From NCBI GenBank assembly GCA_002478885.1, contig DLKC01000027.1, positions 62,001 through 126,000 of the forward strand: DNA of 64,000 nucleotides, written 5' to 3'. The notes beneath the pieces were generated by a model. That model did not search any database. It worked only from the letters and a program-made list of their open reading frames with translations, and had not been told where the DNA came from. The position numbers and the translations under genes were made by a program. Below, piece after piece: positions 35,908-44,786 of this stretch (positions are counted from its first letter, which is position 1; the number at the start of each line of letters is the position of its first letter). Origin of the DNA: Chitinophagaceae bacterium UBA7600. GTDB lineage: Bacteria > Bacteroidota > Bacteroidia > Chitinophagales > Chitinophagaceae.

Positions 35908-36798
35908 TTATTTTTTAAAGTTATTGCTTACAATAAGCTCTTTGTCTGGCGCAGCATAGTTATAAAAACCTTCACCGCTTTTAACACCAAATTTGCCGGC
36001 ACTGACCATATTAGCCAGTAAAGGGCAAGGGGCGTATTTTGGATTGCCAAAGCCATTATGCAGTACCTGCAAAATGCTTAGGCAAACATCGAGACCGATA
36101 AAATCAGCAAGTTGTAAGGGGCCCATTGGATGCGCCGTTCCAAGCTTCATGATCGTGTCTATTTCTTCCACCCCCGCAATACCTTCGTACAAACTGCAGA
36201 TCGCTTCATTGATCATCGGCATTAATATGCGGTTGGCGATAAAGCCCGGATAATCGTTCACCACACATGGCACTTTATTTAATGCGAGGCATAAACTTTT
36301 AATGCTGTCTGTAACTTGATTTTTTGTCGCATAACCATTGATGATCTCCACCAGTTTCATTACCGGAACGGGATTCATAAAGTGCATCCCTATCACAGAC
36401 TGCGGGCGTTTTGTTGCAGCCGCAATTTTAGTAATAGAAATAGAAGAAGTGTTGGTAGCCAGAATTGCGTCTGTGGGCGCTGCTTCATCGAGTTGTTTAA
36501 AAATTTTCAATTTCAATTCGATGTTCTCTGTTGCTGCTTCTATAACAAGCCCGGCATTTTTTACGCCATCGGCAATATTAGTATTGGTGAAAATATTGGC
36601 AAGTGCATTTAGCTTTTGTTCTTCGGTAACTGTTCCTTTGGCAACCTGTCTGTCAAAATTTTTACCGATTGTCGCAAGAGCCTTTTCAAGTTGTGTGGCA
36701 TTTATATCGCAGAGCGTTACATTGAAACCAGCCTGGGCAAAAACATGTGCTATACCGTTGCCCATTGTGCCTGCACCTATTACCGAAATATTTTTCAT
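35908..36798 (-). CDS. 3-hydroxyacyl-CoA (3-hydroxybutyryl-CoA) dehydrogenase
   Basis: A 296-residue NAD-dependent dehydrogenase: Rossmann motif ISVIGAGTMGNGIAHVFAQAG, LVIEAATENIELKLKIF, ATNTSSISITKIA, GMHFMNPVPVMKLVEII (catalytic His region) and NDYPGFIANRILMPMINEA. It oxidises 3-hydroxyacyl-CoA in beta-oxidation, or reduces acetoacetyl-CoA in the reverse sense. It is the stand-alone short form, not fused to a hydratase. Confidence 0.94.
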   Translation of the reverse strand: MKNISVIGAGTMGNGIAHVFAQAGFNVTLCDINATQLEKALATIGKNFDRQVAKGTVTEEQKLNALANIFTNTNIADGVKNAGLVIEAATENIELKLKIFKQLDEAAPTDAILATNTSSISITKIAAATKRPQSVIGMHFMNPVPVMKLVEIINGYATKNQVTDSIKSLCLALNKVPCVVNDYPGFIANRILMPMINEAICSLYEGIAGVEEIDTIMKLGTAHPMGPLQLADFIGLDVCLSILQVLHNGFGNPKYAPCPLLANMVSAGKFGVKSGEGFYNYAAPDKELIVSNNFKK

Positions 36799-36908
36799 AA
36801 ATGGGCTTCCTTAACCTGTTCGGTTTTCTTTTAATCGTTATAGAATGTGGGCTACAAATTTAGGGACTTCGGCTGCACAGAAGGAACAGCAATTAAGTGG
36901 CAGCCCAC

Positions 36909-37556
36909 CTAATTCTTTTTCTTAAAATCGCCACGTTTCCAGGCCTCGATAAAATCGGCCCACGCAAACGGGTTAAAGAGGTTAATAGGTTGTTGCTGAC
37001 CCTGGTAATAATATTTTTGTGTCTGCTGGCGAATATTTGCATTTACAGCCTCACGACCATCTGCCGGTAATGAAGCGATCAATGCCCTGCGTTTGGCTTC
37101 ATCATTGTTCTGCCGGGCGATTTCAATTTCATCGGCGGGAATATCTGCATTCACAAAATCCCTTTCAAACTGCGATCGGGTGGGCCGGGGCTTCAATATA
37201 GTTGCAGGCAGATAGGCGGTGTCATTAACCATTAGCTGTATCACACTGTATTGATTGCCTTCCAGTTTATCAGGAATTACTATTAGCTTATCCTTAAATC
37301 CCACACAGGAAAACCGCACCCTGTCGCCTTTTAAAACTGCAATGGAAAATACTCCTTCGTTGTTGGTTACGGTACCCCTGCCTTTATCTTCAATAATTAT
37401 GCTGGCAGCATCGATACCGCGTAAGCTGTCGGCTGTCATCACCACCCCGTAAAGCTGTATAACGGAATCCTGGTTACCACGCTGGTTTTGCGCTTTTGCT
37501 GAAATGGAAAATGCAATAACAACAAAAAAAATGAAGTATGATAAAAATCGGCGCAT
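36909..37556 (-). CDS. Exported carboxypeptidase-regulatory-like protein
   Basis: A 215-residue exported protein with signal peptide (YFIFFVVIAFSISAKAQ) and a CarboxypepD_reg-like beta sandwich (about 30-115: IQLYGVVMTADSLRGIDAASIIIEDKGRGTVTNNEGVFSI, cut here in the middle of the domain by function not sequence). The second half is charged, with QTQKYYYQGQQQPINLFNPFAWADFIEAWKRG-type content. The domain is common in SusC-like proteins, but there is no plug or barrel here. Role unknown. Confidence 0.8.
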   Translation of the reverse strand: MRRFLSYFIFFVVIAFSISAKAQNQRGNQDSVIQLYGVVMTADSLRGIDAASIIIEDKGRGTVTNNEGVFSIAVLKGDRVRFSCVGFKDKLIVIPDKLEGNQYSVIQLMVNDTAYLPATILKPRPTRSQFERDFVNADIPADEIEIARQNNDEAKRRALIASLPADGREAVNANIRQQTQKYYYQGQQQPINLFNPFAWADFIEAWKRGDFKKKN

Positions 37557-37669
37557 CAGGAATTAAGGTATAAAATGAATCGGTTAAATGATTTTTTATT
37601 TAAAACAAAATAAACCCTTTGAAGACTAATTTTGCTGCAAATTATTTCCTTTTAACAAAATTATGTGCG

Positions 37670-38764
37670 ATGACTGAAAATGATATAATCAAGGCATTAT
37701 CGAATGTACAAGAACCCGACCTGGGTAAAGATATCGTAACCCTTAATATGGTTAAAGATATAAAAATTGATGGGTATGAAGTGTCGTTTACCGTAGTATT
37801 GACCACGCCTGCCTGCCCTATGAAAGACATGATCAGAACAGCCTGTATCAATGCGGTTAAACTACTTGTAAACAAACAGGCGCTTATAACTGTAAATTTC
37901 ACTTCCAATACAAGTACTAACCGTAAAGACGCGAAGCAATTGTTACCCGGAGTTAAAAATATTATCGCGGTTGTGAGCGGAAAAGGTGGTGTGGGCAAAA
38001 GCACTGTGGCAGCTAATCTTGCGCTTGCCTTTGCCGCGGGCGGCGCAAAAGTTGGATTGATGGACGCCGATATCTATGGTCCAAGTGTGCCTATTATGTT
38101 TGGCGTTCGCGGCGAACGGCCAATGATGAAAGATGTAAATGGTAAGGGCATGATCCTGCCGCTTGAACAATATGGCATTAAACTCATGAGCATCGGTTTA
38201 CTTGTCGATGAGAAGAATGCGGTGGTTTGGCGTGGCCCCATGGCAAGCAGCGCCATCAAACAGTTTATTACCGATGTGGACTGGGGAGAACTCGATTACC
38301 TGGTAATTGATATGCCTCCCGGCACCGGCGATATTCATCTTACTTTATTGCAGACTGTGCCGGTAACAGGCGTGGTTATCGTAACTACTCCACAGAACGT
38401 AGCACTGGCAGATGCCAAAAAAGGCATCGCAATGTTCGGGCAGGCGCAGATTAATGTGCCCATTGTTGGCATTGTCGAGAATATGGCTTATTTCACACCT
38501 GCAGAACTGCCCGAGAACAAATATTACATCTTCGGGAAAGATGGGGGCAAGCGACTTGCTGACGAGTATGACCTGCCGTTTCTCGGCCAAATTCCGTTAG
38601 TGCAGAGCATACGCGAAGGCGGAGACCTGGGTAAACCTGCTATGGTGGGCGATGATGTGTTATCTAAAAATTCGTTTGAAAATTTCGCAGGTCTTGCGGC
38701 AAGAAATATTGCCATTCGCAATGCTGCCACGCCCTCAACAAAACCCGTGGAAATTGTAGAATAA
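37670..38764 (+). CDS. Mrp/NBP35-family Fe-S carrier ATPase
   Basis: A 364-residue P-loop protein: N-terminal MIP18/DUF59 domain (about 1-90) with TPACPM, then deviant Walker A GKGGVGKSTVAANLA and VIDMPPGTGDIHLTLLQ. Mrp proteins assemble or carry Fe-S clusters. The C-terminal CxxC usually found after the NM(S/A)YF segment is absent: here it reads NMAYFTPAELPENKYYIFG. The start at MTENDIIK is preferred over an ATG 51 bases upstream. Confidence 0.9.
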   Translation: MTENDIIKALSNVQEPDLGKDIVTLNMVKDIKIDGYEVSFTVVLTTPACPMKDMIRTACINAVKLLVNKQALITVNFTSNTSTNRKDAKQLLPGVKNIIAVVSGKGGVGKSTVAANLALAFAAGGAKVGLMDADIYGPSVPIMFGVRGERPMMKDVNGKGMILPLEQYGIKLMSIGLLVDEKNAVVWRGPMASSAIKQFITDVDWGELDYLVIDMPPGTGDIHLTLLQTVPVTGVVIVTTPQNVALADAKKGIAMFGQAQINVPIVGIVENMAYFTPAELPENKYYIFGKDGGKRLADEYDLPFLGQIPLVQSIREGGDLGKPAMVGDDVLSKNSFENFAGLAARNIAIRNAATPSTKPVEIVE

Positions 38765-38856
38765 ATTTTAAGGGCCTGCCTCATGCCATTTAGCAACTTT
38801 CTTTGCGACGCTCCGTTCAACGGTCGATTTTCATGGCAGCAGGTATGCAATGGCAT

Positions 38857-38895
38857 AAAAGCACCGCGAAACCAAACTTTCCCGGTGCTTTCTTA
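38857..38895. terminator. Bidirectional terminator between mrp and fmt
   Basis: AAAGCACCG/CGGTGCTTT stem with a loop of about 16 bases, A4 on the left and a T-rich run on the right. It serves two convergent genes. Confidence 0.75.
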
Positions 38896-38905
38896 TAAGT
38901 CTGGT

Positions 38906-39868
38906 TTAATGGACGAACCTGTAACCCCTGAGAAAATCTTGGATTAACATTCTTTTTTTACCCTCAAGCTGTATATCCAAGACCCAGATAAATCCGTCTG
39001 CACAGGCAAATTTTAAAAAGCTTTTGCCATCAGTTTTATAAGACTCAGGAACTTCGTTATGTGCAACAACCTCTTTTTTTGCGCGGTAAATTTTTAGCAT
39101 TCTGCCCTCAAGAAATGTAAAAGCAGCGGGATGAGGGCTCAGCCCCCTTATTAAATTAAAGACGGTGCTCGTAGATTTACTCCAGTCAATCTTGCATGTT
39201 TCAGTAAATATTTTGGGGGCATGTTTTAGATCTTTATAACCGACAATGCTTTGTTGAGATTGTTCAGTTAATGTACCAGCGGCAAGTTGTTGAAGTGTTT
39301 TTACAATAAGCCAAGCGCCCTTTTCCATCAATTTGTCATGCAGTTCACCTGCATTTTCCTCGTCGGCGATAACAATTTTTTCCTGCAAAAGAATATTTCC
39401 CGTGTCAATCTCATGCTGTAATTTGAAAGTGGTAACGCCAGATTCATGATCGCCGTTAATAATTGCGTGGTTAATTGGTGCGGCACCTCTATACTGTGGC
39501 AACAGCGACGCATGCACATTAATCGTTCCCATTGGGGGCATGTTCCAGACTATCTCGGGAAGCATGCGAAAAGCTACCACAACTTGCACGTCTGCACGTA
39601 AGGATTGAAGTTCCTCAATAAACGCGGGGTTCTTCAGTTTTTCTGGCTGAAGGATTTTAAGGCCTTTGTCCATCGCAAATTTTTTCACCGCACTTTCATT
39701 GAGCTTCATGCCACGACCGGCCGGTTTATCCGGCGCTGTTACCACACCAACAATATTACAGCCCGCCTTCAGTAAAGCATCCAACGATGCTACTGCAAAA
39801 CCCGGCGTACCCATAAAAATAACACGAAGTTTTTGCAAAGAAGTTGAGGTATCAATATTCACGTTCAT
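38906..39868 (-). CDS. fmt: Methionyl-tRNA formyltransferase
   Basis: A 320-residue enzyme that formylates initiator Met-tRNA using 10-formyl-THF. Core: RVIFMGTPGFAVASLDALL, VVTAPDKPAGRG, INVHASLLPQYRGAAPINHAIINGD (formyl-donor site, catalytic Asn/His/Asp region), then a C-terminal OB-like tRNA-binding domain. It carries about 14 residues before the usual start. Last gene of a tight operon with the membrane protein and NamZ genes (12-base gaps). def is not adjacent. Confidence 0.96.
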   Translation of the reverse strand: MNVNIDTSTSLQKLRVIFMGTPGFAVASLDALLKAGCNIVGVVTAPDKPAGRGMKLNESAVKKFAMDKGLKILQPEKLKNPAFIEELQSLRADVQVVVAFRMLPEIVWNMPPMGTINVHASLLPQYRGAAPINHAIINGDHESGVTTFKLQHEIDTGNILLQEKIVIADEENAGELHDKLMEKGAWLIVKTLQQLAAGTLTEQSQQSIVGYKDLKHAPKIFTETCKIDWSKSTSTVFNLIRGLSPHPAAFTFLEGRMLKIYRAKKEVVAHNEVPESYKTDGKSFLKFACADGFIWVLDIQLEGKKRMLIQDFLRGYRFVH

Positions 39869-39880
39869 GCGGCAAATGTA

Positions 39881-40312
39881 CTACCTGCGTTGTGTACCAA
39901 GTAAAAAATCGACAGTATTCAATTTCGAGTAAATCTCCTGTAGCTTACCCGTGAGGGATGCCAGCCTGTAGTAACGATGTATCATAGCAGCTATGCCGAG
40001 CGGTAACAACACAAGCCATAACCATAGGGGAAGATTAAGCACATATAGTTCAAAGTCCTTTTCGATTATCATTGTCATGGAGTCCATTTGCTCATTCAGC
40101 ATTGACGCTTCGGGAAATGAAGGAAGATTTCTGCTGTATTCCTTTATGGAATTAACCAGGCGGCAATATTCCGCCGGATCGGCGGGGAGATCAGTTGCGT
40201 TGGGATTGAAAATTACTATCACCGTATTGTTATCGTAATATTCAATAAGCTGGCTGGTTGTATTTACTGCATTTTTAATACTTACTGAAAGGCTATTGAT
40301 CGAACTTTCCAT
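39881..40312 (-). CDS. Small membrane protein between namZ and fmt
   Basis: A 143-residue protein of unknown family. A soluble N-terminal half (about 1-90; ESSINSLSVSIKNAVNTTSQLIEYY) is followed by one membrane helix (LPLWLWLVLLPLGIAAMI, about 95-112) and a short charged tail. It has no signal peptide, so topology is uncertain. It lies 12 bases from both neighbours on the same strand, so it is certainly in the operon. Confidence 0.75.
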   Translation of the reverse strand: MESSINSLSVSIKNAVNTTSQLIEYYDNNTVIVIFNPNATDLPADPAEYCRLVNSIKEYSRNLPSFPEASMLNEQMDSMTMIIEKDFELYVLNLPLWLWLVLLPLGIAAMIHRYYRLASLTGKLQEIYSKLNTVDFLLGTQRR

Positions 40313-40324
40313 GCTTTTGGTTAA

Positions 40325-41605
40325 TTAAAAATCAGTATACAGAAGATATTTCTTTCTTACGAGTTTAAAGGAGTCCAGCGCTGGTTGCCAGCTTTTTCTT
40401 ATTGCTTCTTCGGTTACGCCCTGTTGTATTTGCTGCATAAGCATGCCGTTGCCTGCGAGCTTATTGAAATAATAATCTGTTGCACCTCCATTAAATTTTT
40501 TTGGTTTTATAAAAAAGTCATCTTTATCAGCAAATAGCTGGTAAGCCCTGAGCAACCATTTTAATTCAATTCGTGATGGGTGCGGCTGTTTCTGCGTAGA
40601 AAGGTCCCAGCCATAGCAGCGTTGATCTTTTAACTTAGGTTCTGATGCGCCGGGCCGGCTTATTGGTGTAAAGGCTGTTAACGTGTCAGGAAGTTTGGGG
40701 TGGCCAAAAATTTCAAACGGATGTTCTGTTCCCCGCCCTTCACTCAACACTGTTCCTTCAAAAAAACAGGTGGACGGGTACCAGTAAACGGCACCCATAT
40801 CGGGAAGGTTTGGAGATGGTTTTACCGGCAAAACATATTTGCTCATATGGGTATAATTCTTGCATTTGATCACCATTAACTTGAAATTGCTTTTTTCTTC
40901 CTCAAAGCCAAGGAGTTCGCCCATTGAAATTTTACCATCCTGTTTTCTTTCAATCGTCCATGGAAGCCACCCCTCGCCAATAAGCATTTTCGCGTATTCA
41001 CCAATCGTCATTCCATAAACAACGGGTACCGGCTGCATACCCACAAAACTGGCATATGCGGTATCGAGCACCGGCCCATCAACATAAAACCCGTTAGGAT
41101 TTGGCCTGTCAAGAATAATAAGCGGCAGGTTGTTTTGTATGGCTGATTCAATAAAGTATTGAAGAGATGAAATATAGGTATAGAACCTGGTGCCCACGTC
41201 CTGTATATCAAATACCAGTACATCAACGTCCGCAAGGTCGGCACCCGAAGGTTTCATTTTCGCACCATAAAGAGAAACTACAGGAACCCCGGTTTGTTTA
41301 TCCGTATAGGTCCTGATGTCTTCACCCGCATCGGCTGTGCCACGGAATCCATGTTCAGGAGCGAAAATTTTGGTAATACTAACGCCTAGCTTTTTGAGTG
41401 AATCAACCAAATGTGTATTGCCTATTACCGTTGTTTGATTAGCAAAAATGGCTACACGTTTACCTTTAAGCAATGGTAAATATTCTTCAACCTGATAAGC
41501 GCCCGGAAGAATTGCCTGCTGCAAAGAGGTGGGCTTTTTTGCAGTTTGCGCAAGTAAATTTGCCCCGAATAATAACAGCCATATTATAGAAAAAAATTTT
41601 CTCAT
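40325..41605 (-). CDS. NamZ-like exo-N-acetylmuramidase (DUF1343)
   Basis: A 426-residue exported protein: signal peptide (FFSIIWLLLFGANLLAQ), then the DUF1343 (YbbC/NamZ) fold: LLKGKRVAIFANQTTVIG, IFAPEHGFRGTADAGE, VFDIQDVGTRFYTYISSL, LDRPNPNGFYVDGPVLD and YWYPSTCFFEGTVLSEGRGTEHPFEIFG. Characterised members remove terminal N-acetylmuramic acid from peptidoglycan fragments in wall recycling. First gene of the operon with the small membrane protein and fmt. Confidence 0.9.
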   Translation of the reverse strand: MRKFFSIIWLLLFGANLLAQTAKKPTSLQQAILPGAYQVEEYLPLLKGKRVAIFANQTTVIGNTHLVDSLKKLGVSITKIFAPEHGFRGTADAGEDIRTYTDKQTGVPVVSLYGAKMKPSGADLADVDVLVFDIQDVGTRFYTYISSLQYFIESAIQNNLPLIILDRPNPNGFYVDGPVLDTAYASFVGMQPVPVVYGMTIGEYAKMLIGEGWLPWTIERKQDGKISMGELLGFEEEKSNFKLMVIKCKNYTHMSKYVLPVKPSPNLPDMGAVYWYPSTCFFEGTVLSEGRGTEHPFEIFGHPKLPDTLTAFTPISRPGASEPKLKDQRCYGWDLSTQKQPHPSRIELKWLLRAYQLFADKDDFFIKPKKFNGGATDYYFNKLAGNGMLMQQIQQGVTEEAIRKSWQPALDSFKLVRKKYLLYTDF

Positions 41606-41747
41606 TTCTCATGTAAAAGGCGGGAAAGTTAACTAAAATAAATTTTGTGAGAATATTTATCGTCTTACCTTTCGCTCCTTACGGAACCGGCCTTTTCTAT
41701 TAAAAATTTCGTGTTTAGTATACTGCTAAATTGCTGCATTTATTTGA

Positions 41748-41805
41748 TAAAGTACAAGAGTGCGACGCAAGAAATGTTGAAAAGGGTTAAGAACGCCGGG
41801 TTCCA
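41748..41805. repeat. Interspersed repeat, solitary reverse arm
   Basis: AGTACAAGAGTGCGACGCAAG from 41751, then AAATGTTG and AACGCCGGGTTCC, ending about 20 bases before the FKBP ATG. It lies between divergent genes. Confidence 0.85.
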
Positions 41806-41825
41806 AAAATCAAAAAAAAATTGAT

Positions 41826-42281
41826 ATGCGACAAGTAAAATCTGGTGACACTATTAAGGTACACTACCATGGCAAGCTAACCGATGGAACTACATTCGAT
41901 TCTTCTGCAGGGCGCGAACCACTTGAATTTGAAGTGGGTGCGGGTATGATGATACCCGGGTTCGACAGTGGTGTATTGGGAATGGAAGTTGGTGAAAAGA
42001 AAACTATCAACATTCCCGCTGTCGAAGCTTACGGCGATGTGCAGGACGATCTTTTTATGGAATTTCCAGTAGATCGTTTTCCGCCCGATATGAAACCCGA
42101 AGTTGGCATGGCACTGAACATGAGCAACGGCCAAGGACAACAGTTCCCGGTGGTAATCGCCGAAGTAAAAGAAGAAGTGGTTATACTTGATGGCAACCAC
42201 CCGCTCGCCGGCCAGGATCTTATTTTTGATATTGAATTGATGGATATTGCCGGCGGCAGCCCGCTGATAATAATGCCTTAA
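41826..42281 (+). CDS. FKBP-type peptidyl-prolyl isomerase, SlyD-like
   Basis: A 151-residue cytosolic prolyl isomerase/chaperone. FKBP core VHYHGKLTDGTTFDSSAGREPLEFEVGAG is followed by MIPGFDSGVLGMEVGEKKTINIP, and an inserted-flap region (PDMKPEVGMALNMSNGQGQQ) as in SlyD. It lacks the His/Cys-rich nickel-binding tail of E. coli SlyD, ending GGSPLIIMP. No signal peptide. A perfect terminator follows. Confidence 0.93.
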   Translation: MRQVKSGDTIKVHYHGKLTDGTTFDSSAGREPLEFEVGAGMMIPGFDSGVLGMEVGEKKTINIPAVEAYGDVQDDLFMEFPVDRFPPDMKPEVGMALNMSNGQGQQFPVVIAEVKEEVVILDGNHPLAGQDLIFDIELMDIAGGSPLIIMP

Positions 42282-42309
42282 TATATTGGGTTCTTTGTAC
42301 AATTCCTGT

Positions 42310-42348
42310 TAGCCCGGCAAATGAACAATTTGCCGGGCTATTTTTTTT
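42310..42348 (+). terminator. Strong terminator of the FKBP gene
   Basis: A perfect 13-bp stem TAGCCCGGCAAAT/ATTTGCCGGGCTA followed by eight T. Confidence 0.92.
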
Positions 42349-42416
42349 ACTGCGGCCAAACCGCCGCTTTTTAAATCGCAATTCCTTTAAATTGCTGATC
42401 GAAAATATTAGAAATA

Positions 42417-43664
42417 ATGACCACCGGATATTCTTATACCGCCGCCGAAAGATTAATGCGCTATGTGCAGGTAGATACACAAAGCGACCCGAAAAGTAAC
42501 ACGCATCCAACAACGGCGAAACAAAAGGACCTGAGCAAGATGCTAAGTGAAGAACTGGTGGTTATGAGTTTAGCGGATGTCCATGCGGATGAATTTGGGT
42601 ATGTGTATGCGACGATTCCATCAAACTCCAGTAAACAAGTTCCGGTGGTATGCTTTTGCAGCCATGTTGACACAGCGCCCGATTGCAGCGGTACGAACGT
42701 TAAGCCTCTGTTACACAAAAATTATGATGGCAGTGATATTGTTCTACCCGACGATAAAACACAGGTCATTAGCCCAAGCGTTTACCCTTACTTGAATGAG
42801 CATGTCGGTAACGATATTATCACTGCGAGTGGGTTAACGTTATTGGGTGCTGATGATAAAGCAGGCGTTGCTATTATCATGGACTTTGCCAATTACCTAG
42901 TATCGCATCCCGAAATAAAACACGGAACTATAAAAATATTATTTACGCCGGATGAGGAAGTTGGCCAAGGCACTGCAAAGGTTAATCTTGCCAAACTCGG
43001 CGCCGACTATGCCTATACGCTCGATGGTGGCGAACGCGGCACTTTTGAAGATGAAACATTCAGCGCCGATGGTGTCAAAATAACGGTGCATGGCGTTATC
43101 GCCCATCCCGGGTACGCGAAAGATAAGCTCGTAAACGCGTTAAAGATCGTCGGCGAAATACTCGCGGCATTACCAAAAGCTGAGTGGAGCCCCGAAACAA
43201 CTGAAAAGCGCCAAGGTTTTGTGCACCCGGTTGCAGTCAGCGGTATCGCCGAAAAAGCAAGTATCGATTTTATTATCCGCGATTTTATTACAGGCAACCT
43301 GGAAAAGCATGAGGCCAGGTTGAAAAATATTGTGGAAGAAGTTCTGGCAAACCACCCAAAAGCAAAAATGGATTTCGAGGTGCATGAGCAGTACCGTAAT
43401 ATGAAAGAAGTGCTCGATAAAAATCCACAAGTAGTTGCAAATGCAGTGCTGGCTTATGAAAGAGCCGGTCTTGAAGTACGCAACGAACCCATTAGAGGTG
43501 GCACCGATGGAAGTCGCCTAAGCTTTATGGGCCTTCCTTGTCCCAATATTTTTACTGGCATGCAGGCCATTCACAGCAGGCACGAATGGGTTGCCGTAAA
43601 CGATATGGTTAAGGCGGTTGATGTGCTCGTTGAACTGGCAAAGGTGTGGGAAGAAAAGAGTTGA
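42417..43664 (+). CDS. pepT: Peptidase T (tripeptidase)
   Basis: A 415-residue M20 di-zinc aminopeptidase releasing the N-terminal residue of tripeptides. Zinc-site motifs: VVCFCSHVDTAPD, LLGADDKAGVAIIMDFA, FTPDEEVGQG and the C-terminal IHSRHEWVAVNDM. The dimerisation domain is present (VHGVIAHPGYAKDKLVNAL). The ATG fits the usual N-terminus TAAERLMRYVQVDTQSD. Not part of an operon. Confidence 0.95.
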   Translation: MTTGYSYTAAERLMRYVQVDTQSDPKSNTHPTTAKQKDLSKMLSEELVVMSLADVHADEFGYVYATIPSNSSKQVPVVCFCSHVDTAPDCSGTNVKPLLHKNYDGSDIVLPDDKTQVISPSVYPYLNEHVGNDIITASGLTLLGADDKAGVAIIMDFANYLVSHPEIKHGTIKILFTPDEEVGQGTAKVNLAKLGADYAYTLDGGERGTFEDETFSADGVKITVHGVIAHPGYAKDKLVNALKIVGEILAALPKAEWSPETTEKRQGFVHPVAVSGIAEKASIDFIIRDFITGNLEKHEARLKNIVEEVLANHPKAKMDFEVHEQYRNMKEVLDKNPQVVANAVLAYERAGLEVRNEPIRGGTDGSRLSFMGLPCPNIFTGMQAIHSRHEWVAVNDMVKAVDVLVELAKVWEEKS

Positions 43665-43671
43665 TATTCTT

Positions 43672-43731
43672 TTGGGCCAGGCGATATAACAGTGTTTAAG
43701 CTGTTGTTGCGTCGCACTCTTCAGCGCTCAG
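43672..43731. repeat. Interspersed repeat, solitary forward arm
   Basis: TGGGCCAGGCG, then GTTGTTGCGTCGCACTCTTCAG. It lies just after pepT. Confidence 0.8.
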
Positions 43732-43838
43732 AAAAATAATCGGCAGGGCGGTAATATTTTCCTTCGGTTGCTCTACTAATATGCTGCTATATTGATTTCT
43801 TTATTACTTATCTTTCCAACAACAAAAAACTTATTACT

Positions 43839-44771
43839 ATGGATTTCATTTTCTCTTTCTGGTGGCTGCTGCTTATTGTCTTTATTATTTTCAGCGGACT
43901 TGTAACAGTTAACCAGGGAACAATCGCCGTTATCACCTTATTTGGAAAATACCAGCGCATACTTACACCCGGGCTACGGTTTAAGATTCCCGTATTTGAA
44001 CAGATCTACAGGCGTATCAGCATTCAAAACCGTTCGGTTGAGCTCGAGTTCCAGGCGGTAACAGCCGATCAGGCCAATGTTTATTTTAAAAGCATGTTAC
44101 TCTATTCGGTGATGAACGCGGATGAGGAAACGATAAAAAAAGTTGCATTTAAATTTATCGCTGATAAAGATCTTATGCAGGCTATGGTTAGAACGATAGA
44201 AGGTAATATCCGGTCATTCGTTGCAACAAAAAGACAAGCCGAAATACTGGGCCTGCGAAGAGAAATAATCGACGCAGTTAAATCAGAGGTTGACCATGTG
44301 CTGGAAGAGTGGGGCTATCATTTGCTCGATCTGCAGATAAACGACATCACTTTCGACCAGGCTATCATGGATAGCATGAGCAAAGTAGTAGCGAGTAACA
44401 ACCTCAAAGCCGCAGCAGAGAATGAAGGCCAGGCTTTATTGATTACAAAAACAAAAGCTGCCGAAGCAGAAGGTAACGCAATAAAAATAGCTGCAGAAGC
44501 GGAAAGGGAAGCGGCAAGATTGCGTGGGCAAGGCGTTGCTTTGTTCCGCGAAGAAGTGGCCCGTGGTATGAGCCAGGCTGCCGAACAAATGAAACAGGCT
44601 AACCTTGATACAAACGTTATTCTTTTCAGCATGTGGACAGAAGCCGTGAAAAACTTCGCGGAGTTTGGGAAAGGCAATATCATTTTTCTCGACGGCAGCC
44701 CGGATGGCATGGAAAAAACCATGAAACAAATCCTGGCGATGGTAAAGCTGGAAAAAGAAACAAAAAATTGA
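43839..44771 (+). CDS. SPFH-domain protein (HIR/QmcA-like)
   Basis: A 310-residue membrane protein: N-terminal membrane helix (FWWLLLIVFIIFSGLVTV), SPFH core (GTIAVITLFGKYQRILTPGLRFKIP, then NRSVELEFQAVTADQANVYF) and a long coiled, Ala/Glu-rich stretch (AAEAEGNAIKIAAEAEREAARLRGQG). Family members build multimeric membrane-scaffold cages. Unlike the SPFH protein at 386-1483 it has a clear anchor. No NfeD partner is adjacent. It converges with the LytTR regulator gene with a 15-base gap. Confidence 0.9.
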   Translation: MDFIFSFWWLLLIVFIIFSGLVTVNQGTIAVITLFGKYQRILTPGLRFKIPVFEQIYRRISIQNRSVELEFQAVTADQANVYFKSMLLYSVMNADEETIKKVAFKFIADKDLMQAMVRTIEGNIRSFVATKRQAEILGLRREIIDAVKSEVDHVLEEWGYHLLDLQINDITFDQAIMDSMSKVVASNNLKAAAENEGQALLITKTKAAEAEGNAIKIAAEAEREAARLRGQGVALFREEVARGMSQAAEQMKQANLDTNVILFSMWTEAVKNFAEFGKGNIIFLDGSPDGMEKTMKQILAMVKLEKETKN

Positions 44772-44786
44772 TGCTTTCTTAAAAGA

